Assembly (NCBI GenBank): GCA_017407365.1
Contig: JAFQWR010000135.1
Coordinates: 1 to 11,886 of the forward strand
Length of the DNA stretch: 11,886 nucleotides
DNA from: Clostridia bacterium
GTDB taxonomy: Bacteria > Bacillota > Clostridia > Christensenellales > HGM11417
Direction: 5' to 3'
Positions within the stretch are counted from its first letter, which is position 1. Each line of letters opens with the position of its first letter. This document shows positions 5,796 to 11,886 of the stretch, in pieces. Below the pieces are notes generated by a model. That model saw nothing but the letters and a program-made list of their open reading frames with translations. It did not search any database and was not told where the DNA came from. The position numbers were made by a program, and so were the translations under genes.

Positions 5796-7064
5796 TTATT
5801 TCTTTAAGGAAACACCCCTGCTTTGATGCAGGCGCTTGAAATAGCGGAAGGTAAAAATCAACAGCACAGCACCGAGAATGGGAAAAATCGCCGTAACAAG
5901 CATACCCGCCTTCATACCAATCTGCTCTACCGTAAGCCCTGTGCTTGCACTGAGCTGCAAAGCAAAATTGCTGACGGAAACGGAATCCACAACAAAGCCC
6001 ATCAGCTGGGGAGCAACGGATGCGCCCAAATCTCCGCCTGCCGCCATCAATGCATACGCCGCCACTCCCACACCGGGCAAATTCTCCTCCATCATAATCA
6101 GGCTTCCCGGCCAAAGCATCGCCGCAAACAGACCGGTAAGCGCACAGGCACAAAGCGCCACCCACGTGTTTTCTACCAGACCTGCCGTAAGATAGCACGC
6201 CGCCGCCCCGATCATACCGCCAAGCAGAATGGGGAAAATGCTTTTCCCTCTTTTCGCATACCAGATACGCATAAAGCCAAGCAAAACGGCAAACGCAGCC
6301 ATACCGAGCATATCTCCGAAGATTTTATCCAGATTCAGAGCGTTTTCGATATAGCTGGACGCCCAGCTTGCCATTACGTTTTCGGCACAGCTTCCTAAGA
6401 AGATGCACCCCACGCATAACGCTATTCCTGCCACCCTACCAAAGGCATTGCCCTGCCCCTCGCTACCCTCCTGCCTGTTCATATCGGGCATGGGGGACAG
6501 GAAAAACAGCACGGAAGCAAGCACGGGTAAAAGAGCAAAGAATGCAGTTAATATCTGCCAATTGTCAGCACCGAACAGGGCGAAAAACAGAGAGCTGACC
6601 GCTACCACAAACAGCACGCCAAAGGCATACAGCGAATGCAGCAGGCTCATATCGCGCTGTGGGTTTTCTGAGGGAAGTGCGGCAATCAACGGACTGAGTA
6701 AAACCTCCGAAAGCCCGGCTGACACCGAAAACAGCACCGTGCCCACCAGAAAGCCAACGTAAACGCTCTCAGGAAACAGCACGGGCGAAAGCGCATAAGC
6801 CGTTAAGCCCAGAAAGGTGATCAGCGGCATAATTTTTATAATCAGCCCGATGTTGCAACGTCTGGACAGAAAGCTGAACAGCAAATCAACGCCAAGCTGT
6901 GTGATAAAATTCGTCAGTACAAGCGTACCGAGCAGGGTGTAGGAAACGCCGTATTCGCTGTGAAAATGCGCAAACAACAGCGGCGGCAGACAGAATATCG
7001 ACGCCATGGTAAAATACGCTGTATAGCAGGCAAGTCTTGTTCTTTTGTAAGCGTCCGACCGCAA
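5796..7064 (-). CDS. MFS transporter, FucP-like
   Basis: A 422-aa inner membrane transporter with about 12 hydrophobic segments (roughly 11-33, 42-66, 73-95, 101-130, 141-165, 168-190, then a polar loop 191-208, and 209-227, 247-267, 275-296, 299-323, 332-360, 386-407), the 6+6 layout of the major facilitator superfamily. The stretch from GLSE (117-120) to LLHSLYAFG (141-149) resembles the sugar permease (fucose permease) branch, so a sugar or related solute is possible, but the substrate is unknown. Start: TTG at 7064, with GGAGGAGG ending 5 nt before it. The first ATG is at residue 20, inside the first membrane segment, so it would cut it. It has its own promoter (7138-7166) with two inverted repeats, and recF lies upstream on the same strand behind a terminator-like stem. 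A sugar-inducible transporter is an inference. Confidence 0.9.
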   Translation of the reverse strand: MRSDAYKRTRLACYTAYFTMASIFCLPPLLFAHFHSEYGVSYTLLGTLVLTNFITQLGVDLLFSFLSRRCNIGLIIKIMPLITFLGLTAYALSPVLFPESVYVGFLVGTVLFSVSAGLSEVLLSPLIAALPSENPQRDMSLLHSLYAFGVLFVVAVSSLFFALFGADNWQILTAFFALLPVLASVLFFLSPMPDMNRQEGSEGQGNAFGRVAGIALCVGCIFLGSCAENVMASWASSYIENALNLDKIFGDMLGMAAFAVLLGFMRIWYAKRGKSIFPILLGGMIGAAACYLTAGLVENTWVALCACALTGLFAAMLWPGSLIMMEENLPGVGVAAYALMAAGGDLGASVAPQLMGFVVDSVSVSNFALQLSASTGLTVEQIGMKAGMLVTAIFPILGAVLLIFTFRYFKRLHQSRGVSLKK

Positions 7065-7069
7065 ATCGT

Positions 7070-7077
7070 CCTCCTCC
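7070..7077 (-). promoter_or_regulatory. Strong ribosome binding site that fixes the TTG start of the MFS gene
   Basis: GGAGGAGG on the minus strand sits 5 nt (8 nt for the first GGAGG) before the TTG codon at 7064. This strong site is what supports the non-ATG start over the in-frame ATG 19 codons later. Confidence 0.75.
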
Positions 7078-7137
7078 GCCGTTCTCTTTTTCGGAAGGCT
7101 TTTTCATCAGCCACGGCAAAAAACATAATTCTGCAAT

Positions 7138-7166
7138 ATTATATCACACGCGTCCGTGTAAGTCAA
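7138..7166 (-). promoter_or_regulatory. Sigma-A type promoter of the MFS gene
   Basis: On the minus strand TTGACT (7161-7166) and TATAAT (7138-7143) are 17 bp apart. Transcription would start near 7131, about 67 nt before the TTG. The spacer holds an inverted repeat (7146-7159). Confidence 0.8.
7146..7159. promoter_or_regulatory. Inverted repeat in the promoter spacer, candidate repressor site
   Basis: ACACG-CGTC-CGTGT, perfect 5-bp arms lying between the -10 and -35 of the MFS promoter. A dimer bound here would block RNA polymerase directly. Role inferred from position. Confidence 0.45.
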
Positions 7167-7168
7167 CG

Positions 7169-7186
7169 AACGAAAAGAGCTTCGTT
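7169..7186. promoter_or_regulatory. Inverted repeat just upstream of the MFS -35
   Basis: AACGAA-N6-TTCGTT, perfect 6-bp arms starting 2 bp upstream of the -35. The position fits an activator site or a second operator. The arms resemble the AACGA/TCGTT repeat in the oxidoreductase leader, but the arm spacing differs by 2 bp. Confidence 0.45.
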
Positions 7187-7241
7187 TCACAGATTTTATC
7201 TTTTGTAAGTATTGGTGCATGGGAAAAGCCTGCACGCATAC

Positions 7242-7275
7242 AAAAAGGGCTCCCCTGCAAAAAGGAAAGCCCTTT
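7242..7275 (-). terminator. Terminator-like hairpin after recF
   Basis: On the minus strand AAAGGGCT pairs with AGCCCTTT (8 bp) around a 16-nt loop, ending in five T of which three pair in the stem. It lies 30 nt past the recF stop. The large loop and short tail make it moderate in strength, so some read-through into the MFS gene is possible. Confidence 0.6.
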
Positions 7276-7305
7276 CGGTTTACAAATCAGCTTACCACGC
7301 AACAG

Positions 7306-8391
7306 CTACACCTCGCACGTACCGCCCTTCACGTATATTTTCGTAACGGGAAGCCCCTCTAACAACGCTTCGTCGATATGTGTTGCGGTTACAACGGATT
7401 GCACGCTTGCGCAGATTTCCAGCAGCCTGCGCTGACGGCTTGCGTCAAGCTCGCTCAGCACGTCATCCAGCAGCAAAATGGGATATTCCCCATAGATTTC
7501 ACGGAAAAGCTCTAACTCAGCAAGCTTAAGCGAAAGCGCCGCCGTACGTTGCTGCCCCTGCGAGCCAAGCACACGGATATCCATCTCTCCCACGGCAAGC
7601 TTGATGTCATCTCTGTGGGGGCCGACCGTGGTGTATTTTAACGTCAGATCCTTTTCGTAGCAGCTTGCAAGCGCCTCAGTAAACGCCTGCTCCAATTGCT
7701 CCTCTGCCTTTAACGTGCTTTGATAGGTGACGGAAAGCTCCTCTCTTCCGTCCGTCAGCATACGGTGCAACTTTGCCGCCGCCACACCCAGCCTTTGCAC
7801 GTATTCTCTGCGGTATCTGATCAGGATACTTCCCTCACGCGCAAGCTGAACGTCGTAGGGATACAAAAGATCCTTCAATACTGCGGCATCGTACCTTTTG
7901 AGCAGATTGTTTCTGGAAAGCAGAATTTTCTGATATCTGCCAAGTGCCGCATAATACCCCTTATACGCCTGCGAAAGATCCACATCCAAAAAGCGGCGCC
8001 TGCTGTCGGGGGCATCCTTCACGATTTTCAGATCCTCCGGATGAAAGGAAATGGCGGCCACCGTGCCCAAAAGCTCACCCGTACGCTTCAACGGCAAGCC
8101 GTTGACGCTGATGCGCTTGTTGTCCCTGCCCGAAATCACCATTTTTGTGACCGACTTACCGCTTCTTTTTCTTGCAACAAATTCCAACACCGCCTGCGAT
8201 TCCCCCTGACGGATAAGGTCTTTATCCCTTGCACGGAGGCTCTTCCCCACACACAGCACAAAAACGCCCTCTAAAAGATTGGTCTTACCCTGCGCGTTGT
8301 CGCCAAGCACAAGATTGATCCGATCTCCGAAGCACACCGTCTGCTCGTGATAATTACGGAAATTCCGCATTGTAATTTGCTGTACCGTCAC
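7306..8391 (-). CDS. recF: DNA replication and repair protein RecF
   Basis: A 361-aa SMC-like ATPase that, with RecO and RecR, helps load RecA at gaps in single-stranded DNA. Walker A GDNAQGKT is at 30-37, the ABC-type signature region GSQGQQRTAALSLKL begins at 276, and Walker B LLLDDVLSELD runs to 316. The length is normal. The frame is open to 8628, but the extra 79 residues have no family match; the GTG at 8391 gives the usual RecF start (QQITMRNFRNYHEQ) and has AAGGGG about 10 nt before it. It lies head to head with dnaA, not downstream of dnaN as in many Bacillota. A promoter with an extended -10 is seen at 8525-8553, so its leader overlaps that of dnaA. Family identity is secure; the start is likely. 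Confidence 0.95.
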   Translation of the reverse strand: MTVQQITMRNFRNYHEQTVCFGDRINLVLGDNAQGKTNLLEGVFVLCVGKSLRARDKDLIRQGESQAVLEFVARKRSGKSVTKMVISGRDNKRISVNGLPLKRTGELLGTVAAISFHPEDLKIVKDAPDSRRRFLDVDLSQAYKGYYAALGRYQKILLSRNNLLKRYDAAVLKDLLYPYDVQLAREGSILIRYRREYVQRLGVAAAKLHRMLTDGREELSVTYQSTLKAEEQLEQAFTEALASCYEKDLTLKYTTVGPHRDDIKLAVGEMDIRVLGSQGQQRTAALSLKLAELELFREIYGEYPILLLDDVLSELDASRQRRLLEICASVQSVVTATHIDEALLEGLPVTKIYVKGGTCEV

Positions 8392-8413
8392 TAAAAAAAT
8401 ACCCCTTTTTAAC

Positions 8414-8442
8414 TTGACGAATCGGTTGGAATTTGCTATAAT
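8414..8442 (+). promoter_or_regulatory. Promoter of dnaA
   Basis: TTGACG (8414-8419), 17 bp, TATAAT (8437-8442). Start expected near 8449, leaving a leader of about 134 nt before the GTG. The DnaA box lies about 14 bp into the transcript. Confidence 0.8.
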
Positions 8443-8462
8443 AAATACCCTGCCTGCAATAG

Positions 8463-8471
8463 TTATCCACA
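8463..8471. promoter_or_regulatory. Perfect DnaA box
   Basis: TTATCCACA, the full DnaA consensus, in the dnaA leader. DnaA bound here could repress its own transcription, as known for dnaA in several bacteria, and would also lie within the recF leader. I found no second perfect box in the intergenic regions of the window. Confidence 0.85.
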
Positions 8472-8483
8472 TTTTGTAGCAGG

Positions 8484-8502
8484 AAGCACCCTTCTTTGGG
8501 GT
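8484..8502. other. Small hairpin in the shared dnaA/recF leader
   Basis: CACCC and GGGTG close a 7-nt to 9-nt loop in either orientation of the overlapping leaders. No T tract follows, so it is not a normal terminator. Its role, if any, is unknown. Confidence 0.35.
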
Positions 8503-8524
8503 GTTAAACGCATTTCGCGGTTCT

Positions 8525-8553
8525 ATTATACCATACTTTTGCAAAAATGAAAA
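8525..8553 (-). promoter_or_regulatory. Promoter of recF with extended -10
   Basis: On the minus strand TTTTCA (8548-8553), 17 bp, TATAAT (8525-8530), with TG one base before the -10 (TGGTATAAT). It points left, toward recF, and its transcript would start near 8518, about 127 nt before the recF GTG. It therefore faces the dnaA promoter. Confidence 0.65.
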
Positions 8554-8582
8554 CCAAAGAACCGCCCTACGGAGGGTGAAAC

Positions 8583-9977
8583 GTGAGCAAAGACCTAAAA
8601 GATTTTTGGGCAGCGGTGATGGCTGCACTCGAAACCAACCATAACGTCAACCTGGTAAGCTATCAGGTCTATTTACAGTCGCTTGAGCCCTTAGAGGTGC
8701 GCGAAAGCACCTTAGTGCTTATCAGCCCTACTGAAATGTGTCTTCGCGCCGTAAAGGAGCACTATATGACAGAGCTCAGAAACGCTGTCTTTTCGGTGAA
8801 CCCTTACGTCAACGAAATCAAGATTTTAAGCTCACACGATCTTGGCGAATATATGCGCACGCATACCCTGCCCGAAAGCGAGGAGGAAGAGCCTGCCGCA
8901 GATTTTACCCTGCTGCAGGAGGAGGAAGAATTAAAATTCAACCCCAAATATACCTTCGAAAGCTTTGTCGTAGGTAAATCCAACCAATTCGTAACCGCCG
9001 CAGCAATGGCTGTTGCAAAGGATCCCGGCAAGGCATACAATCCTCTGTTCATCTACGGCGAAAGCGGATTGGGCAAAACGCACCTGATGCACGCAATCGG
9101 CAACTCCTTACGCAAAACCCGTCCTGAGCTCCGTGTTTTTTACACCACGAGCGAGCGCTTTGTAAACGAGCTGGTGGACGCCATCAAGGAGGGTAGCATC
9201 CGCGGCGAGGATTCCTCCAAGCGCTTCCGCGAAAAATACCGCAGTGTAGACGTGCTGATGATTGACGATATTCAGTTTATCGAGAATAAGCCCTCTACCC
9301 AGGAGGAGTTTTTCCACACGTTTAACGATTTACACCAGAACGGCAAGCAGATTATCATCAGCTCAGACCGCGCACCGCAGTATTTATCCGAGCTGCAGGA
9401 CCGCTTACGCACACGCTTCCAATGGGGTATGACCGCTGATATTCAGCCGCCCGAGCTGGAAACGAGAATCGCCATTCTGAAAAAGAAGGCAGAAAGCGAA
9501 AAATACAACGTAGACGAAAGCGTGTACGATTACATAGCCTCTCAGCCCATTCACAACATCCGTGAGATGGAGGGCATCTTAGCCCGCATCACCCTGTATG
9601 CTTCTCTTACGGGCAAGCAAAAGGTAGAGCTTGCAGACGCCACCGAGGCTTTGAAGGATTACGTAGAATCCAAAAAGGAAACACTTACCATCGACCGCGT
9701 AATCGACGTGGTTTGCGAATACTACGGCATCACCAAGGAGGGCATCTGCGGCAAGCGTCGCAACAAGGAGCTTGTAGAGCCCCGTCAGGTATGTATGTAC
9801 GTGATCACTCAGCTGATTCCCACTCTGCCCCTTGTTTCCATCGGTCAGACGCTGGGCGGCAGAGATCACACCACCGTAATGCACGCAAGAGATAAGGTTG
9901 CCAAGGAAATCGAAACGAACGCAAAATGCAAAATCGCCGTTGAGGACATCCGTCAGCGTCTGACGGGCGGCAGATAA
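8583..9977 (+). CDS. dnaA: Chromosomal replication initiator protein DnaA
   Basis: Binds DnaA boxes at oriC, forms an ATP-dependent filament and opens the origin; also a transcription regulator. At 464 aa it is normal. Domain I covers about 1-85; domain II is a short acidic linker (ESEEEEP, EEEELKF, 98-119). The AAA+ domain III has Walker A GESGLGKT (159-166), Walker B VLMIDDIQFI (224-233) and the LRTRFQWG region (275-282) with the arginine finger. Domain IV holds the DNA-binding signature GGRDHTTVMHA (425-435). The GTG start has GGAGGG 6 nt upstream. dnaN does not follow; a VWA lipoprotein gene does. A perfect DnaA box in the leader points to autoregulation. Confidence 0.98.
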   Translation: MSKDLKDFWAAVMAALETNHNVNLVSYQVYLQSLEPLEVRESTLVLISPTEMCLRAVKEHYMTELRNAVFSVNPYVNEIKILSSHDLGEYMRTHTLPESEEEEPAADFTLLQEEEELKFNPKYTFESFVVGKSNQFVTAAAMAVAKDPGKAYNPLFIYGESGLGKTHLMHAIGNSLRKTRPELRVFYTTSERFVNELVDAIKEGSIRGEDSSKRFREKYRSVDVLMIDDIQFIENKPSTQEEFFHTFNDLHQNGKQIIISSDRAPQYLSELQDRLRTRFQWGMTADIQPPELETRIAILKKKAESEKYNVDESVYDYIASQPIHNIREMEGILARITLYASLTGKQKVELADATEALKDYVESKKETLTIDRVIDVVCEYYGITKEGICGKRRNKELVEPRQVCMYVITQLIPTLPLVSIGQTLGGRDHTTVMHARDKVAKEIETNAKCKIAVEDIRQRLTGGR

Positions 9978-9991
9978 CCTAAAAAAAGAAG

Positions 9992-10018
9992 GAGAGAAAA
10001 TTTTTTCTCTCTTTTTTT
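9992..10018 (+). terminator. Intrinsic terminator after dnaA
   Basis: GAGAGAAAA (9992-10000) pairs with TTTTCTCTC (10003-10011), followed by seven T. It starts 15 nt past the dnaA stop, so dnaA appears to be transcribed alone. The symmetric A and T runs may let it work in both directions. Confidence 0.8.
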
Positions 10019-10127
10019 ATTTTTTACCAACAAAACAGCACTCTCGTGTGTCTAATAAGTGTAAGGAATAACAAAGGGGGCGGAAAAACACCTCTTCTGC
10101 ATCCTTTTTTAATAACGGAGGTTATTT

Positions 10128-11684
10128 ATGAAAAAGAAATTATTACAGGCTATTGCATTACTTATCACCGTCATCACGGTTTTTGCACTGTTTGCCTGTG
10201 GCATGGGGGATATGAAGCCGATGTACCCCAACGCTACTCCCGACACCGGCGGCAGTATGGATTCCTCTGAGGACACCAACGATGAATACCGCGAATACGA
10301 GGAGCTTGGCTTTATTTTAGCTGAGGAATATCCTCTTTCCTCCTTCACGGCAAACGTCAACACCGCATCCTACACGCGTGTGCGCGATCTGATTCAAAGC
10401 GGTCAGAGCGTACCCTCTGACGCAGTAAGAGCGGAAGAATTCATCAATTACTTCAAATACAACGTACCCGAGCCCGAGGCAGGCGAGGTTTTTGGTGTTG
10501 TAACCGAAATGGGTCACACGCCCTGGAACGAGGAAAGCTATCTTCTGCGCATTTCGTTGAAGGCAAGGGAAACAGAGCGCAAGGCGGCGCACTACGTCTT
10601 TCTGATGGATATTTCAGGCTCTATGACCGCCTACAATAAGCTCCCTTACGTAAAGAGATCGCTGGGGTATCTGATTGGCAGTATGAGCGAATACGACCGC
10701 TTAACCGTTATCACCTATTCCTACGAAAGCAAGGTACTGTTTGAAAACAAGTCTGTTGCAGACGCAGCAGAAATGATATCTTTGATTGAAAAGCAGTATG
10801 CCTCCGGTGCTACCTACGCCTACAATGCATTGGAGCAGGCGTATGGGCTTGCGCATAAATACTTCATTCCCGGCGGCAACAACCGTGTTATGATTGCAAC
10901 GGACGGCGACTTTAACGTTGGACCTACCTCTGACGATGAATTCACCGAGCTGGTGCAATCGCTCCGTCAGGAATGCATCGAAAAGGAGCAGACCGTATAC
11001 CTCACCACGCTTGGCTACGGTGACGGCAACCTGCACGATTCCAAGCTGGATATCATGGCTCAATACGGCGATGGCAACTATATTTATGTTGACAGCATCG
11101 GTTACGCCGAGACTCTGTTCAGCGAAAAGATTTCTCATCTGACCACCGTTGCAAAGGATGTTAAGCTGCAGGTGGATTTCAACCCCGCTCTGGTTAAGGG
11201 CTATCGCATCATTGGCTACGATACCAGACAAATCTCCTCTGACGATTTTGAAAACGACCAGACGGACGGCGGCGAGGTTGGCGCAGGTCAGCGCGTAACC
11301 GTGCTTTACGAGGTAATACCGCAGGGCTCCGATTTTGAGATTGCTCCCACGGGCAGACCGTCGGGCGATACCTCTACCACCGCCTCCGACTTTGCATTCA
11401 CCTTCCGTATCAAATACAAGGACGCAGACCGCGAGGGCGAGATTATCACGAAGGAATACGCAGGCGACTACGGTATGCTGCAAAACGAGCTTTCGGAGGA
11501 CTACCGCTTCCTCTGCTCTCTGACCGAGTTTGCCATGATTTTACGCAATTCCAAATATATCGGCTCTACCGACATCACCTTGATGACCTCTTATAACCGC
11601 ATCAAGGAACTGAATTCCGTGAATAACGACAGAGAAAAGCAAGAGCTTGCCGCTCTGATTCTTTCTTACGCAAGCAGGCTGTAA
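10128..11684 (+). CDS. VWA-domain lipoprotein (YfbK type)
   Basis: A 518-aa exported lipoprotein, likely a metal-dependent adhesion or binding protein of unknown partner. The signal peptide (MKKKLLQAIALLITVITVFA) leads to lipobox LFAC with Cys24, followed by an acidic linker (40-60). The N-terminal vWF_A extension typical of YfbK proteins begins near 68 (PLSSFTANVNTASYTRVRDL) and includes AVRAEEFINYF (99-109). The VWA domain starts near 155; all MIDAS positions are present: DISGS (D161, S163, S165), T229 and D259 (ATDGD). The C-terminal part (about 345-518) fits the YfbK C-terminal domain. ATG 10128 has GGAGG 6 nt upstream. No clear promoter was found between the dnaA terminator and this gene. 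Function in this family is not well defined. Confidence 0.9.
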   Translation: MKKKLLQAIALLITVITVFALFACGMGDMKPMYPNATPDTGGSMDSSEDTNDEYREYEELGFILAEEYPLSSFTANVNTASYTRVRDLIQSGQSVPSDAVRAEEFINYFKYNVPEPEAGEVFGVVTEMGHTPWNEESYLLRISLKARETERKAAHYVFLMDISGSMTAYNKLPYVKRSLGYLIGSMSEYDRLTVITYSYESKVLFENKSVADAAEMISLIEKQYASGATYAYNALEQAYGLAHKYFIPGGNNRVMIATDGDFNVGPTSDDEFTELVQSLRQECIEKEQTVYLTTLGYGDGNLHDSKLDIMAQYGDGNYIYVDSIGYAETLFSEKISHLTTVAKDVKLQVDFNPALVKGYRIIGYDTRQISSDDFENDQTDGGEVGAGQRVTVLYEVIPQGSDFEIAPTGRPSGDTSTTASDFAFTFRIKYKDADREGEIITKEYAGDYGMLQNELSEDYRFLCSLTEFAMILRNSKYIGSTDITLMTSYNRIKELNSVNNDREKQELAALILSYASRL

Positions 11685-11696
11685 GCCTCAATTACC

Positions 11697-11725
11697 CCTT
11701 TCCCCTAAGCATTTTCAGGGAAAGG
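11697..11725. other. Hairpin in the 3' region of the VWA gene
   Basis: CCTTTCCC (11697-11704) and GGGAAAGG (11718-11725) form a perfect 8-bp stem with a 13-nt loop, 12 nt past the stop codon. No T tract follows on the plus strand. It may protect the mRNA 3' end; the true terminator lies further on. Confidence 0.45.
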
Positions 11726-11776
11726 CTTCCACAAGCCATGGGCACGGAGCCCCTTCACTCCGTTTTCCATACCAAA

Positions 11777-11820
11777 AGCACCCCTCCCATATTACGCCTC
11801 GGGAAGGGTGCTATTTTTTT
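11777..11820 (+). terminator. Intrinsic terminator downstream of the VWA gene
   Basis: AGCACCC pairs with GGGTGCT, then one mismatch and TCCC/GGGA, around a 12-nt loop, followed by A and seven T. On the minus strand the tail is TTTTGG, so it may also end the gene that seems to enter from the right edge. Confidence 0.88.
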
Positions 11821-11844
11821 GATTATTCAGGAAAAAGGCACGCG

Positions 11845-11886
11845 CTAAATAAACGCAAGCCCCACCACATCTATCGCACTGTAAAA
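11845..11886 (-). CDS. Possible C-terminal tail of a minus-strand gene
   Basis: Thirteen codons reading FYSAIDVVGLAFI and a TAG stop, entering from the right edge. The composition is protein-like and the terminator at 11777-11820 lies where the end of a convergent gene would be. With so few codons this may be chance, and no product can be named. Confidence 0.3.
   Translation of the reverse strand, partial: FYSAIDVVGLAFI

Noticed and set aside
5362..6198. Open frame of 278 codons on the minus strand
   Set aside because: More than half lies out of frame inside the MFS gene; the rest is rich in Cys, Lys and Arg with no domain pattern and runs into the lipoprotein terminator.
8392..8628. Longer N-terminus for RecF reaching into dnaA
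   Set aside because: The extra 79 residues are unlike RecF, cross both promoters and the DnaA box, and the GTG at 8391 gives the normal family start.
9310..9318. TTTTCCACA, a one-mismatch DnaA box inside dnaA
   Set aside because: It encodes part of conserved DnaA sequence and is isolated, so it is better explained by coding constraint.
10701..11483. Open frame of 260 codons antisense to the VWA gene
   Set aside because: A shadow of the VWA gene, whose domains and metal-site residues show the real frame.
1..11886. CRISPR arrays, tRNA or rRNA genes, insertion sequences, defence or phage genes
   Set aside because: No regularly spaced repeats, RNA gene motifs, transposase or phage proteins were seen on either strand.

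Overview
The window looks like a chromosomal segment of a Gram-positive anaerobe of the Clostridia (Bacillota), possibly a gut species. Signs of this are strong Shine-Dalgarno sites, GTG and TTG starts, consensus sigma-A type promoters (TTGACA or a close variant, 17 bp, TATAAT), two SPase II lipoproteins, and a clostridial type of rhamnose gene pair. The class call is an inference; nothing here fixes the genus. I see no rRNA, tRNA, CRISPR array, insertion sequence or phage gene.

Layout. Left, minus strand: L-rhamnose isomerase (rhaA, 333-1595) reads into rhamnulokinase (rhaB, start at 248, runs off the left edge), with a hairpin between them and a perfect-consensus promoter at 1647-1675. Upstream, also minus, are a 79-aa hypothetical protein (3445-3684), a Gfo/Idh/MocA oxidoreductase (2286-3329) and an unrecognised 117-aa protein (1873-2226), ending in a terminator at 1826-1856. 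Divergent from these, on the plus strand, is a 507-aa lipoprotein (3838-5361) built from repeated beta-strand motifs. An apparently non-coding gap of about 430 nt with hairpins follows. Then, on the minus strand, come an MFS transporter with a TTG start (5796-7064) and recF (7306-8391). recF lies head to head with dnaA (plus, 8583-9977), which is followed by a VWA-domain lipoprotein of the YfbK type (10128-11684). A possible C-terminal tail of a minus-strand gene enters at the right edge.

How it fits together. RhaA and RhaB are the first two enzymes of L-rhamnose breakdown; aldolase, regulator and transporter are not in view. recF and dnaA are chromosome-maintenance genes, but the common dnaA-dnaN-recF order is broken: dnaN is not between them, recF points away, and a single perfect DnaA box lies in their shared leader. 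Most genes to the left are on the minus strand and the two complete genes to the right are on the plus strand, so an origin near 8.4-8.6 kb is possible but not shown. The two lipoproteins should sit on the outer face of the membrane.

No clearly new multi-gene system is visible. The points most worth a second look are regulatory: face-to-face dnaA and recF promoters around a DnaA box, an 18-bp perfect palindrome over the promoter of the 507-aa lipoprotein, and two inverted repeats bracketing the -35 of the MFS gene.
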